Shown: piece by piece, positions 1 to 11,139 of the stretch | Position numbering within the stretch: the stretch's first letter is position 1 | Layout: every line of letters begins with the position of its first letter | Assembly (NCBI GenBank): GCA_029204225.1 | Contig: MU832161.1 | Location: 20,236-84,235, forward strand | DNA length: 64,000 nt | Direction of reading: 5' to 3' | Source: Diphasiastrum complanatum | Lineage: Eukaryota; Streptophyta; Lycopodiopsida; Lycopodiales; Lycopodiaceae | The notes under the pieces: model-generated | Database searches by the model: none | The model's input: the letters and a program-made list of their open reading frames with translations, nothing else | What the model was told of the DNA's origin: nothing | Made by a program: the position numbers and the translations under genes

Positions 1-288
1 GCATGAAGAGATGTGACTTATTTATAGTTGACCTGCATGAGGATTGCATGGGTTCATGCACAGGATCCTACTCTCTATATATTGAGGTAGTGATTATTCC
101 GTCGACGACTTTGTTTTAGGTTACCAGTTAAGCTCTTCTCCTCTTGCTATCACATGACATGGCTTGGAGGCTAGATCTAGGAGAAAATTTCAAGAAGGAT
201 CTAGGTTTGGTTGGGTGGTTTTGCTCCATTGTTTCTCTTGTTGTGTTTCCTATCCTCATCTTAGGGGTCTTCCCTAGTGGTCCTTACA
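1..288 (+). mobile_element. 5' LTR (3' portion) of chromovirus-type LTR retrotransposon A
   Basis: This stretch aligns base for base, with scattered substitutions, to 10662-10949. Window base 1 corresponds to 10662, so about 196 bases of this LTR lie outside the window. It ends in TTACA at 288 and is followed directly by a Met-tRNA-type primer binding site, which fixes the element's orientation as +. A TATA-like CTCTATATATTGAGG lies at about 73-87 and is conserved in the other copy, so it is a plausible LTR promoter. The two copies differ at roughly one base in ten by eye, so the insertion is old. Confidence 0.85.
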
Positions 289-289
289 T

Positions 290-302
290 TGGTATAAGAG
301 CC
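290..302 (+). other. Primer binding site of element A
   Basis: TGGTATAAGAGCC follows the LTR end with a one-base spacer. It matches the common plant initiator-Met tRNA primer site TGGTATCAGAGCC except for one base. This confirms that 288 is an LTR end and that reverse transcription ran rightward. Confidence 0.8.
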
Positions 303-3300
303 CGACTAAGATGCGATTTTGGATGGGATGGAGACAAGTTCTACATCAAATCTGAATTGGAACCCACTTGGATTCACAACCTGAATGGAGTGTTGTTTTT
401 TCAAGGGAAATTGAGTTTGGATTCACTAATTCTTGTGTGAAGCATGCTTTTCAAACTTGGTGGTAGAGTGCTCTTCTCCTTGTTTGATCTTTGTAAAGAT
501 GTTGTGGATTAGTGTGGAATTCATTCTTATTTTTTTGAAGCTTTGAGAAAGTTTTCATTTGAAGTAGAATGATTTGCATGAGTAGATCCACTTTTTTGTC
601 TAGATCTGTTTTTTGGGTTGAACAATTTGCATGAATCCATAATGTTTTGGATATATTAGATTGAGATTAGTAGCATAATGTTTGTTGATAGATTGATGAG
701 GAATCAGTTTATCTTGATTGAATAAACTAATTGTTGCTGGAAATCTTAAATTAATGATTGTATGTGGAGGATTTGAGAGACTAATCCTCTTGTGTTTCAT
801 GCAATCTGAAAAGCATAGATTGGAAATTGGAAATTTTCCATTTTCTAGAAGAAAAAATAAAGATTTGGATTAAGTGATGCATGGAGTTGACCCCTGTGAA
901 ACCCTTCTATGTTGATACTCGCTGCCTCTGTGAAGAGTTGAGAGTTGTAAACTGTATGTATCTCCTTTTCCCAGTCCTCTGGTCATTGGATCATTTTACT
1001 GAATCCAAGTTACGGTTTGTACAAGCTCGCACTTGTGTTTTCCATGGGGGTTGAATGATGTTCTTCATGAGAAGTTTTGGCTTGCATGTATTTTGACGGT
1101 ACTCATCACTGGCCTTTTCAATCATTGCCTTCTGGGATTGATGCAGCAGTTCTAAGGATCTGGAAGCATGCATCTGTGTAAGAATTCCAGCTGTTCAAAG
1201 GCGAGTTTATTCATCTTTTTTTTGGGTGTTCTGTAGATGATTGTAAAGTTGAAAGTGATGAATGCACTGGCAGGAGTAAGCGCGAGCAGCAGCTTGGCAT
1301 TTTTTGGCCAGCGATGACTTCTCTGAGAGAAACGTATGATTCGTCTTGATGACCTACACAGAACTGCTATGGATCTGTTGGATTCCTGAGTGAAAGCAGA
1401 TGTAGATTTGTTGACAGTTGTTGAATCTCTGTTAATCCTTATAGCTTTGAATTCTGTTGCAGATCTTGGAAAACAGTGTCTGGTTGATGGCAATCGGTGC
1501 GCACCTTCCCTGTGTTCACCTGTGGACTGTGCGAGGGTCTTGGAGTGGAGTTCCTAAATGACAATGAATTGTTGATGCCGCGGTTGAACGAGCTTCAGCC
1601 TTGTCCCTGTTTGCCTTCTCTAATTTTTTTTCTCTCTCTCTCATGCTTAATAGCTGCTGAAACCCATTTTTGTTAGAGTGGGAGTGGCGGCCAAAGAAGA
1701 GAATAGGTTTTTTTTTAAGAGCTTTGGTGGCGACTGAAAGCACCTGTTTGCTTGTAAAGCCCTTGTTTGGGTTTGGAAGGAAGAAGCCTTATTAGCATGC
1801 ATAAACTTCTCTCTTTTTTTAGGATGCATGTGAGTGGGGGGGGCCTTTTGGCATGGTTATCAGTTAGTTCACGAAGTAGTGCATGTCGGTAGCCTTGTGG
1901 TTACGTTGATTTCATTGTTTTTGCAAAGGGGTTTGTGTGAATCTATCTAAATCGACAACTGAGAATGGAGTTAACTATTCTCTTAATCCTTCATCAGGAG
2001 AATGTTCTGAGAATAATTTTATTATCCTAACTGCTAGGTCTATGTGATCGATCCATGGGTTTATGATTGGCAATCAAATACTATTTTTCATGGTAATTTT
2101 TTCCCAGACAAGTGCTCTTTTAGTGGAAATTTGATTTCCTAGTACTGTGCTTTTTATCGGTTTAACTCTGGAGTAGAAATACTTCCAGTAAATGAGTTAA
2201 ATGATATTTTTGGTTCTTTCTTTTGGACTCGGTGGTGCACTGTTGGATTATTTGTGGTTTTATGGAAAATTGTCTTTGAAGGCCAATTTGTGATGCTTTT
2301 TTGGAGCTTTTTTTTGTGTAGATCAAATCTTTGGTAGATCTGAATTTTCCAGCAAGTGTACTTTTGTATAAGGGTTCATTAATGATGTATGCCGATTCTC
2401 TCCAATGATTTATGATTCTAGGCTATGTTTTGGTCAAAATTGTTTGGTTTTTCATGCTTTTTGGCACAAAACAGATAGTAAGAACCAAAATCCAGCAGGA
2501 TCAGATCAATTAGATGGTTGTAATTCTGTAAATTGGTTTGCATGTGTTAGAGAAAGAGCTGTATGTCATGAATTTCCACTTTATGGTGATGAAAAACCCG
2601 GAAAATAGCCAAAAATCATTATTTTTGCTTGTTTTTCATAAAGTTGGATAGTAGTTGGCTGTAAAACACCATGTAAAGCTTGTAAAGAGATGGACTAAAG
2701 TCTTTTGAAGCTTTCCCTGAAGTTAGAACCAAGAATTTTAGCAATTGGACTTGTAGGAATACAAAAACATTCAAAAAAATGACCATTTTTGGTGATTTTT
2801 GGGGGATGGATCTGTCCAAATCCATAAGGAGATCATTCTGGAATATTTTATAGCATGATTAGCATTCCTTTTTACCTTCCTAGCAAGCTATCAGACCTGT
2901 GAATTGATGGTCGGTGGCTTATGCACCATCTCCATCAAGTTTGAAGCTATTTTGACTTCTATAAATCAAGAAATCTTCGTTCTCAGCCTATACTGCATCT
3001 TAGGAACCGTATGAATGCTTCTTGGAAGTCTAATTTGTTGTTTAAGACTGTTGGTAGCATCAATTTTGGGCTAGAATGGAATTGTTCTGATTGCATGCCA
3101 GTCATTTTTCTAATTTGTAGTATTGTGTTTGCATGGATTAGTTGCATGCTGATTCTCAGAGTGATTCTAACATGCATGAGGGATTTACAGTTGATTTGAG
3201 TGGTCATAAGCATGTGCTCTGATAGTTGGATCACAAATCTGTGTTAATGGCTGACAAATTCTGTAAAACTGAAGTTTACGTAAAAAATTTCGTAATGACG

Positions 3301-4437
3301 TTTGTGACTAAAGTAGTGTGCTTTGCATGCCAGTTTGACATTGGGTTAGTAACATTAGGAATCGGACAGTGTTTCGATTTTTTTGATTTCGATTGTCTTT
3401 TATACTAACAATATTTTCGTCAGAATTTTCGAATTACGTAAAATAAAGCAAAATTTGAGTTTTTCAAAAAAAATCAAGATTTTGGTCATTTTTTCGTTAT
3501 CTATGGAATCAGTTTAGATTAGTGAATTGATTAAATTGAGTTTATCAGTCAGAATTGATCACAGTGTTTTCACTAAGTCTAAATTATTTCTTGGTGATAG
3601 ATAAGTTAAAATTGACAGAAGGAACTGCAATGAATTGCCGACAACTTTTACTGTGTTTTTTTAAACTTTTGGAGCTGGGAACTCCTAGATTGAAAGAATT
3701 TGAAATTTTTTTTCTTTTTGTTGAATTTCAAATTGGTTAAAATTTGAATTCAGTTACTTGTCTGATAGTTTTCTAATCGATGTTGATCGATAGAAATCAG
3801 TCAAGTGAACGTTTGTGCAAGATACTCATTAAATTTGAATTAAAATCGTCAAACAATATGATATGACCAGATTGGATGAGTGGCAATAGTATTCTTCATC
3901 TAATCAGTAAATCTGATAGGATACGTGTCAAGAATTACTGAAATCCTATTGGTGGGATTTCCATTCATGTAATTTCATATTTTACGTTTGGATAGGTTTT
4001 GTCAATATTAATGGAGTAATGCCAAACCAGTCAATAAAAAGAAAAAATAGTCCAATTTCATTGGAAAATTTGTAATAATAAAAATTACATAATTGTTTTC
4101 ATTTCCAGTAAAATCCTATGGTGAATTCAAAAGAGCAGACTAGTACTGTTTCATATGCTAGTAAATGATTTTTGATATATCAGATATTCCATCCAGATAT
4201 AGGACAGAAATGAAATTGTTTTGGACTTTTTCCTTCAGTAATTAGGTTTTTAAACATTTACTATTGTCATTACGTCTTCTTAGTACCTTAGCTGAAATAG
4301 ATTTTCAGGGAATTGAAGATTCTAAGGAGGGAAGAAGAGTGGGCATCAGAGGTAGTAAGTGTGATTGGGAAATGTATTTCGCAGTTAGGATTTCGCTAAT
4401 CCCTATAAATAATTGCTTAATATTGGTTATTAATTTT
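303..4437 (+). other. Leader and unassigned interior of element A
   Basis: No protein family could be recognised in these 4.1 kb. The expected gag, protease and the first half of reverse transcriptase of element A are not visible. All frames are short and full of stops. The part from about 880 to 1830 is richer in G and C than its surroundings and may be a captured host fragment, but I see no coding match. From about 1860 on, the sequence is AT-rich and featureless. Confidence 0.5.
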
Positions 4438-4482
4438 TTGGATAGAATTCATTCAAATTTGTAACTGATGTCTTTGTAACCA

Positions 4483-5340
4483 TTGAGTTTGTCATTTGGA
4501 CTTTGTGATGCACCAAGTTCGTTCCAAAGAGTAATGCAATTTGCTTTTAAAGATTATCTACAGAAATTTCTTGAAATTTACTTGGATGACCTTGGAGTCC
4601 ATAGCACAGATATAGACCACCTGGATCGATTGGAGAAAGTATTTGAAAGATGTTGCAAGTATCAAATTTTCCTAAACCTAGAAAAATGTCAGATATGGGT
4701 TTCCCACGGAGTTGTGCTTGGGCATGTGATATCGAGACATGGCATTGACATAGATTATTCTAAAATCAAAGTTATTGTGGAATTGCCACCGCCAACAACA
4801 ATTCGTGAAATTTATGTGTTTATGGGTCATGCGAACTACTATCAAATTTTTATTATCTTCTTTGCGAATTTAGCAAGACCTATATACAAACAGACTACTG
4901 TTTCTATTTGGACAGTAGAGTCGTTAGAAGCCTTTGAAAAATTAAAAAAAACATTGATTTCAACACCGATACTGCATTTTTCAAATTGGATGATTGAGTT
5001 TCATGTTCACACTGATGTCTCGGAATATGCAATTGGATTAGTCTTGACGCAGCCAGGTACTATAAGAAGGACTATCCAATACAATTTGCAAGCAGACAGC
5101 TTACAGATTCGGAGAAGAATTATTCAACAACAGAACGTGAAGCGTTAGCCATGATTTATTCTGTACGAAAATTTCATCATTACCTCATGGAATTGCACTT
5201 TGCATTTCATACGGATCACCAGCCGTTACTTTACTTAGTAAACAAGACGTGCAATACTGGGCATATTGCAAGATGGTTACTGTTATTGACTGAATTTGAC
5301 TTTCGTAAGCGGAAGCAACATTATCTAGTCGACCACGTTT
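4483..5340 (+). pseudogene. Reverse transcriptase C-terminal half and RNase H
   Basis: From 4483 the frame encodes FGLCDAPSSFQ, then YLDDLGVHS, which contains the YLDD metal-binding box, then a thumb-region FMGHANYYQIF motif. RNase H follows: HTDVSEYAIG carries the first acidic residue. After a one-base shift at about 5080 come EREALAM (second acidic residue) and TDHQPLLYL (third). The usual ADALSR end is changed to LVDHVSR at about 5326. The polypeptide copied RNA into DNA and removed the RNA strand. The frame is interrupted, so it is inactive here. Confidence 0.85.
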
Positions 5341-5499
5341 CACGAATTGAATCTGTACCAGTTAATACCGAAGTGGATGATGAATTACCAGACGCTGCAT
5401 TATTCTATGTAGAGGCAGTACTTGAGTGGGCAGCGAATATTGTTGAGTATCTGATGCTAAGACAACCGAATGACTCTTTGACAAAAGTACAGAAGAGAC

Positions 5500-6236
5500 A
5501 ATTAATTCATAAGGCTCAACCTTATCAATTGATTGCAAGACAATTGTATCATCGTGGATCAGACAATATTCTACGTAGATGTGTTTTACCGCATGAAATA
5601 TCAGTTTTAATCACGTTTTCACATGATGGCATGGGCAGAGGACACTTCTCTACAGATATTACTATTCGCAAACTTTTGCAATCAGGTTGTTGGTGGCCTA
5701 CGCTTCATAAGGACACAGAAAATTTCAGACATGTGATGTTTGCCAACGAGCACGATGACCTACTAGACAGAACTATGAACCCTTACATCCGGTTTTATCG
5801 CAAGCACTATTTGAAAAATGGGGACTGGATTATGTGGTCCTATTCATCCTGCCGCGTGAGGATCTCAGGCCTGATACATTATCATAGCAACTGATTATAT
5901 GACCAAGTGGTTGAAGCCAAAGTTGTCAAAGTTGTTGATGCAAAATCTACGGCCAAGTTTTTCTATGAAAATTTTATTATCAGATTTGGATGTCCAATCG
6001 AGATTGTCAGCAACCCGGGTGTACACTTTATTAATCAAACGATAAAGTGTCTACTAGAAGATTTTTTTGTTATACATAGATTTAGTACTCCTTATTATCC
6101 CAGAGGGAATGGCCAGGCTGAATCTTCCAATAAGATTCTCTGCACTATTATGACGAAAATAGTTGAAGCGAGTCGATCAGATTTGAAACATAAACTACAT
6201 GCAGCATTATGGGCATTCAGAACCGCTTACAAAAGT
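5500..6236 (+). pseudogene. Integrase zinc finger and catalytic core (catalytic Asp to Asn)
   Basis: The zinc-binding part reads HDGMGRGHF ... WWPTL near 5625-5700, with its two His present and the Cys pair degraded. In the next frame ALFEKWGLDYV is visible at about 5800. The core follows with ATDYMTKW (first Asp, about 5885), then a lost base, then SNPGVHF at about 6009 where the second catalytic Asp should be. There the residue is Asn. GNGQAESSNK at about 6106 holds the catalytic Glu. The family inserts element DNA into chromosomes; with Asp replaced by Asn and broken frames this copy is dead. Confidence 0.85.
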
Positions 6237-6238
6237 AC

Positions 6239-6242
<4 letters not shown>

Positions 6243-6332
<90 letters not shown>
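6243..6332. repeat. (CT)n microsatellite inside integrase
   Basis: An uninterrupted CT run of about 90 bases lies directly after the integrase motif RTAYKST. All long open frames across it (poly Ser-Leu or poly Arg-Glu) are products of the dinucleotide repeat. It sits where the integrase core should continue, so it replaced or split coding sequence. Confidence 0.98.
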
Positions 6333-6334
<2 letters not shown>

Positions 6335-6589
6335 GACAACCTTGCAGTCTTACCCTCTGAAGTTGAACGTCTACGTAATAATCAACTGAAGCAGAAGCGG
6401 GACCAACGACGAACTCTTCGAGTTCAAGGTACTCGACTACATTCTCTTCATTCTCATACGAACTCAATATTAGATTTCATATTCTCAGTCTTAAGCATAT
6501 TGCATAAATAGCATGAAAATAAATGATTATGGGATATATCGGTGATGGACTTGCTCCAGTACTTTCAATTCAAGTAATGAGCATCCTGA

Positions 6590-7065
6590 AAAACCGAAGG
6601 CCAACAACATATTTTCGGGCCTTCACATTGTTTTTCCCCTTGAGATTTCTTGTGCCTTAGAAATCATTTTAAGACACCTTCTCCTTCTCCGCCCTTTTTT
6701 TGGCCTTAGCGAAAAATGTGAAATCATTTTAAGACACCTTCTCCTTCTTCGCCCTTTTTTTTGCTCCTTAGCGAAAAATGCGACACATTGGCCAAGTGGC
6801 CAGAATGCCTTAGAAATCATTTTTAAGACACCTTATCCTCCTTCACCTTTTTCACACTAGCGAAAAATGCGACACACTGGCCAAGTGGCTAGAATGCCTT
6901 AGAAATCATTTTTAAGGCACCTTCTCCTCCTCCGTCTTTTTCGCACTAGCGAAAAATGCGACACACTGGCCAAGTGGCCATAATGCCTTTAAATCTAAGG
7001 CACCTTCACCTTCTTCACTGTCTTTAGTAGAAGGCACTTTTGCCTTCTTCTCTGTCTTTAGTGTA
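6590..7065. repeat. Minisatellite, units of about 65-95 bp
   Basis: At least four degenerate copies of a unit containing AAATCATTTTTAAG, CACCTTCTCCT and TAGCGAAAAATGCGACACA follow each other (copy starts near 6655, 6721, 6810 and 6897), with shorter remnants to about 7065. Successive copies differ by small substitutions and by presence of the block ACTGGCCAAGTGGCCA. The array lies in the middle of the gypsy integrase remnant and does not code for anything I recognise. Confidence 0.85.
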
Positions 7066-7374
7066 AGACACTTTTTTGTCAGAAGATCAGCATCCTCCTC
7101 AGGCTCAGGATCGGATCCTCAAGCTATGTATTCAAAAAATCAGAAGTTTAGATTTAAGAGGTCTACAAAGTCAGGCACTACTGATAAGAAGAGCAACATG
7201 CAGTCTGGACCAAATTCCGGCTCATGATCGAATTCAAGCTTTTCATCATTCCAACCATCGCAGAAACTTTTCTGCAGATACTGTAAGAGGACTGGCCACG
7301 AAATCAAGGACTGCCGAACTTTGAAGTACAACAACGAAAAGAAGAAGCAGTTCCAACACAAGCATAATTTTTAA
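7021..7374 (+). pseudogene. Retrotransposon Gag nucleocapsid fragment with CCHC zinc knuckle
   Basis: Frame 1 from 7021 is open to the stop at 7372 except for one TGA at 7225. It encodes a Ser/Lys/Arg-rich stretch and then CRYCKRTGHEIKDC at about 7273-7314, a perfect C-x2-C-x4-H-x4-C zinc knuckle, followed by a basic tail. Such knuckles bind the element's RNA in the Gag particle. It is out of place: it lies after the integrase core and directly before the integrase C-terminal end. It must have come from another element or another part of the same one. It resembles copia-type knuckles at least as much as gypsy ones. Confidence 0.8.
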
Positions 7375-7376
7375 CT

Positions 7377-7749
7377 CCATCTCTACGCATAACAGCAACA
7401 AAACGGTTAAATGATGATACGCCTTTACAACTATGTCATGAAGCGTTGCACAAATTGTGTGAAACAAGATTGATGGCAGTTCATGCGTTAGCAGCAGAGA
7501 AAGCCCGCCGTAAGGCATGGCACGATCGTCGATTATACAAAAAGGATCTGAAAGCAGGAGATCTCGCACTGATGTACAAAACCAAACTGATCAAGGGAAA
7601 ATTGAAGTTTACCGATGAAGGTGAAGGAAATCCTGAACTATGGAGCAGTGATTCTTGAGCACTTGGACAGAAAACGGTTTGATACTCCTATGAATGGCAG
7701 TCGATTATGCAAGTTTTGGCAGCTTGCTCCGCCTGTTCAGCAAGCATAG
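7377..7749 (+). pseudogene. Integrase C-terminal domain of the nested gypsy element
   Basis: The frame beginning PSLRITATKRL at 7377 continues with ARLKAWHDRR-type sequence (observed KAWHDRRLYKKDLKAGDLAL at about 7522-7580) and KLIKGKLKF, the usual integrase tail that contacts DNA. A frameshift near 7630 moves to the frame giving TPMNGSRLCKFW, and the pol reading frame ends with TAG at 7747-7749. It is the continuation of the core that stops at the CT run. Confidence 0.8.
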
Positions 7750-8098
7750 TCCAAATGATTTTTCTTTTTATTTGTTTTTCAATTTTTTTGTTTTCACTAC
7801 TTAATTGTTAATTTTGTTTGGAAAAGACAGAAAAAAAAAATGAGGACTGATGAGGAAAAGTCAGAAAAGTCATCAGATTGGAAAAAGAGAAAGGAAAGTA
7901 TTTTTCAAAGATAATTTTTGATGGAAAATGACTTATAAAATCACTGTTTCGATCATATGTTGCCCATATGGTATTGGAAACCTTCGTTGAACTTTCAGAT
8001 TATACATCCACTTCAGATATATCTATATTGAGTTGGGCGAAGGTTCTTTTCCAGAAAAAGTACATGTTTTTGAGTTAGGCGAATGATCAGCAATATGC

Positions 8099-8192
8099 GA
8101 TTTTGAGCAAACTCCAGAATCCATCAGGAGTTATGTGGCCAACCCTCGCCAATTGCACATAGATCCATATTACGTACCAATGCTGTGCATGA
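8099..8192 (+). pseudogene. Fragment related to the 268-codon ORF at 20813-21619
   Basis: Read as CDFEQTPESIRSYVANPRQL and the following nine residues (HIDPYYVPM), this piece matches residues of the minus-strand ORF at 20813-21619 (FEKAPDSIRSYVVSPRQL, then CVDPYYVPM) at about 70% identity over 30 residues. Only this island is recognisable; both sides have stops. It lies about 350 bases downstream of the nested gypsy integrase, on the same strand. That suggests the family travels with a retroelement as an extra 3' ORF, or was captured by one. Confidence 0.7.
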
Positions 8193-8724
8193 ATAGGTTC
8201 TGCAGGACTATTAAAGTTATATGAATTTCTGCTTCCATTTCAGTTTTGTGAATATAGCTCAGAATCAATTGATGTTTTCAACTGATTAAGTGGAGTTAGA
8301 CTTCTTGAGCCCAAATGATTATCTCTATTTGATAGTCGATTATTGAGAGTAATGTTTCTATCACTCGGGATAAAATATTTTATGATTTTGAGAAAAAAGT
8401 CCGGTTTGTAAAGTATTGGATACTCATTATTGACCTTTTCGAACGATATCTTATACGTTGTCTTCTGGGAACTTTTTAATCAAAATTATGGAATTTCTAT
8501 TAAAAAGGGGAGAATAAAATGATAGGAATAAGACTTTCATGGGATCAACCAGTTGCATAGATTTCTTTTGTGGAATCCAGTATGTGTGCAAGTAAAACTA
8601 TCCAGTGGGAATAGAAGAAACTAGTGATTGTTTTGAATAATCTGGAACTAGAGGAGTTTCGGGGGTTTTGAGTTGTTAGATGTTCATGATTATGGATAGT
8701 GGTGGTAAAGGTTAATTTAAGATT

Positions 8725-10465
8725 CCACTGATTGGATTAGATGGAATAAAGCTTTAATCTTAACCTTATGTCTAAGATGTTTGTATAAGTCAGCCTAATC
8801 TTGGTTTGTACACTAAGATATGAAGTAGGTTGATTGGTTGAAGAAATTTTGTTGGTAAATGTATGATGGTTGGAAAACTTGTGATGTGGAATTATTCACT
8901 TCAGAGATTTCCCATATATGTTATTTACTCATGAGAAATAGAGTTCTTTAGTAGTTGAGTTACAACAATCTCAGTGAGATATGTGAGTAACATATGCGGG
9001 TTTTGGAGGAATATGCCAGATAATGACACATATGTTTATGTTCTGGGTCATAGTGAGATTATTCTCATATGTGCACGATTAATCTTGTTTGGATCTACTA
9101 TGTATTCTTGGATTCTAAGGTTATCTGGGGCACTTAACCTAGTCGTTGAACATAGACATATGTTCGAGTATTGTGTTTGACAATTACTTGAAGAGTTAAT
9201 AGATATGTTCTGATAGATCTATAGGTTAACTTAAGAGTGATTTAGATGTGGATCTAAATGTGATGTTGTACTAATACAATCAAGAGCTGCACCTGGACAT
9301 TTAGGATTTCTAAATCATGGGCAATTAACTTGAGTAGTTTGTTTACTCCTGTGGAAGTTAATTGGTAAAATGGACAATGTGAAGAGAATTCACCAGAAAC
9401 TGTTTGTTTTGTGTGTATTGCTTGTAAGACACATAATTTACGAGTCATTAGGATTCATTAGGAAATTGTGTGCATAGGATATACAAAATTCTTGGGTGAG
9501 TATTTCTCAGTTGAGAAACAGACTTGATTCATTAGTGATAGTATCTCTGAGAGCTCAATTGGATACCGGATCCTAATGATTCCAAGAATGATAAACTGAA
9601 TTTTTGGGATTCAGTTGAGTTGGTTGGACATATACTTTAGTATTCCTTATAGATTAAGTATGGGGTTAGATTTCAGTGAATTATGATTGACGAATCATAA
9701 TAATTATTTGTGAATCATAAACAAATACTTAGTTATTATGAGTGTATGATTTCTAATCTTTACTCCAATTTTTTATTGAAGTTCTACAGATCTCGTCGAC
9801 ATTTCTCAATAGGTAATTGTCTTTTTTTTCTTATGAGGAGATTTGCTTACCTTAGTGGATGGTATTCTACTACAGATTGTAGTTTATAATTGCTTGTGTG
9901 CAAAGTTCAGTCTATATCTCCAGGTTTATAGGAGACAGATAAATCTATTAAGATATAGATAGTTGTTGATTTATGGCATGTGGTGCTAGACTATTAATTC
10001 ATTAGAGTAATTGTAGTACTTTGGATTGAGTTATAATTGTCTGATACTTGATGGATCTCCTAGAGATTTTAAATGACTGAATTTTGATGTTTAGAATATT
10101 TGGTATTCTAAGAATATTTGTACCAAGAAGCATTCTTTTCTGCAAGAAATTGAAATGGAATTTCTTCAGCTTTCAAATTTGATTTTTGAAATGAAGTAAA
10201 ATCACCCAGTGTTTTATGTAATTGGTATTACATGAAGGTGATGAACTTTTATTTTGGAGTAGATCAACCCATTTGGAAGATTTATAGCTTAGGGATTTGA
10301 GTTAGTATTCATGAGTAGAGGCAAGCAATATAAAAATTATTGCATCTCTGAGTACTTATTCAGATGGAAAGATCAGACTAAGAATAATGATTCACGGGAA
10401 AGACTTGAAAGCTTAAGGAATAGTTCATGTTTTCTTTTTCCCGTTCTAAGGACATGGAGGAAGTA
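8725..10465 (+). pseudogene. 3' internal part of chromovirus A, with chromodomain relic
   Basis: This stretch aligns to 14940-18218, the same part of a second element. Visible coding relics are a GHLG integrase zinc-finger-like piece at about 9296 and a chromodomain relic at about 10330-10420 (CISEYLFRWKDQ, then NNDSRERLESL). This corresponds to the usual EYLVKWKG...WE pattern of chromovirus integrases. The chromodomain targets integration to marked chromatin. Nearly every frame carries stops, so this is an old, heavily mutated copy. Confidence 0.75.
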
Positions 10466-10949
10466 TGTTACGGCCATATTCAGCAAAGGACATGGATTGG
10501 TCCTAATATGGTAGACTGGCCCTCCATTGTTCGAGATTATTGGTCACGCCTAGACTTTATTCCACGTCAAGGACTATAGGTGACTAATGACCGACTCAGA
10601 CACTCTAATTGAGACATATGGAGTAGTGCATGTATGTGTGATGGATATAGACAAGAGGAATGCATGAAGAGTTGTGACCTATTTATAGTTGACCTACATG
10701 GGGATTGCATGGGTTCATGCATATGATCCTACTCTCTATATATTGAGGTACTAGTTATTCCGTTGACGACTTTGGTCTAGGTTACCAGTTGAGCTCTTCT
10801 ACTCTTGCTATCACATGGCATGGCTTGGGGGCTAGATCTAGGAGAAAACTCCAAGAGGGATCTAGGTTTAGTTGGGTGGTTTTGTTCTATTGTCTCTCTT
10901 GTTGTGTTTCCTATCCTCATCTTAAGAGTCTTCCCTAGTGGTCTTTACA
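10466..10949 (+). mobile_element. 3' LTR of chromovirus A
   Basis: It starts with TGTTACGG right after a purine-rich tract (ACATGGAGGAAG, a worn polypurine tract) and ends TTACA, giving 484 bases with TG...CA ends. Its last 288 bases match 1-288. Together the two LTRs bound an element of at least 10.9 kb. That is too long for one chromovirus and supports nested insertion. Confidence 0.85.
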
Positions 10950-11139
10950 AAAGCACTACTATATCATTCTCTACTCACACACATGTTCAGATCATTAGAG
11001 AGACAACAAAATATAGGTATGGCAATGTCACACTTAGATAAGCACCTCAATCTCTCAAGAGAAAAGATTATATTATTTTACCATTTCACACTTCTGAATT
11101 AGAATATATACAGTACATTTATCTGGGGGGTAGTCATGC

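Larger units (their letters stand above)
4438..7749 (+). pseudogene. Ty3/gypsy pol remnant (RT-RNaseH-integrase), Tat/Athila-like
   Basis: Reading rightward over several frames one finds: the middle and end of reverse transcriptase (FGLCDAPSSFQ, then the YLDD catalytic box at about 4576), RNase H, an integrase zinc finger, the integrase core and the integrase C-terminal end (MNGSRLCKFW, stop at 7747). The first half of RT is missing; recognisable RT begins at about 4438-4480. At least two frameshifts (near 5080 and 5905) and several stops break it. A CT microsatellite and about 0.9 kb of foreign sequence (6510-7375) separate the integrase core from its C-terminal end. The wording of the RT and integrase motifs resembles Tat/Athila-type plant elements more than chromoviruses. 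It is therefore probably a separate element nested in element A, which is an inference. Confidence 0.85.

Noticed and set aside
290-302. tRNA gene fragments
   Set aside because: These and the sites at 43095, 45836 and 63853 are 13-base primer sites next to LTR ends; no cloverleaf can be drawn. I found no tRNA or rRNA gene.
6207-6511. Long Ser-Leu and Arg-Glu frames on both strands
   Set aside because: They are translations of the CT microsatellite; the same applies at 13205-13549 and 27482-27757.
10950-10954. Target-site duplication of element A
   Set aside because: The left flank is outside the window, so the five bases AAAGC cannot be verified.
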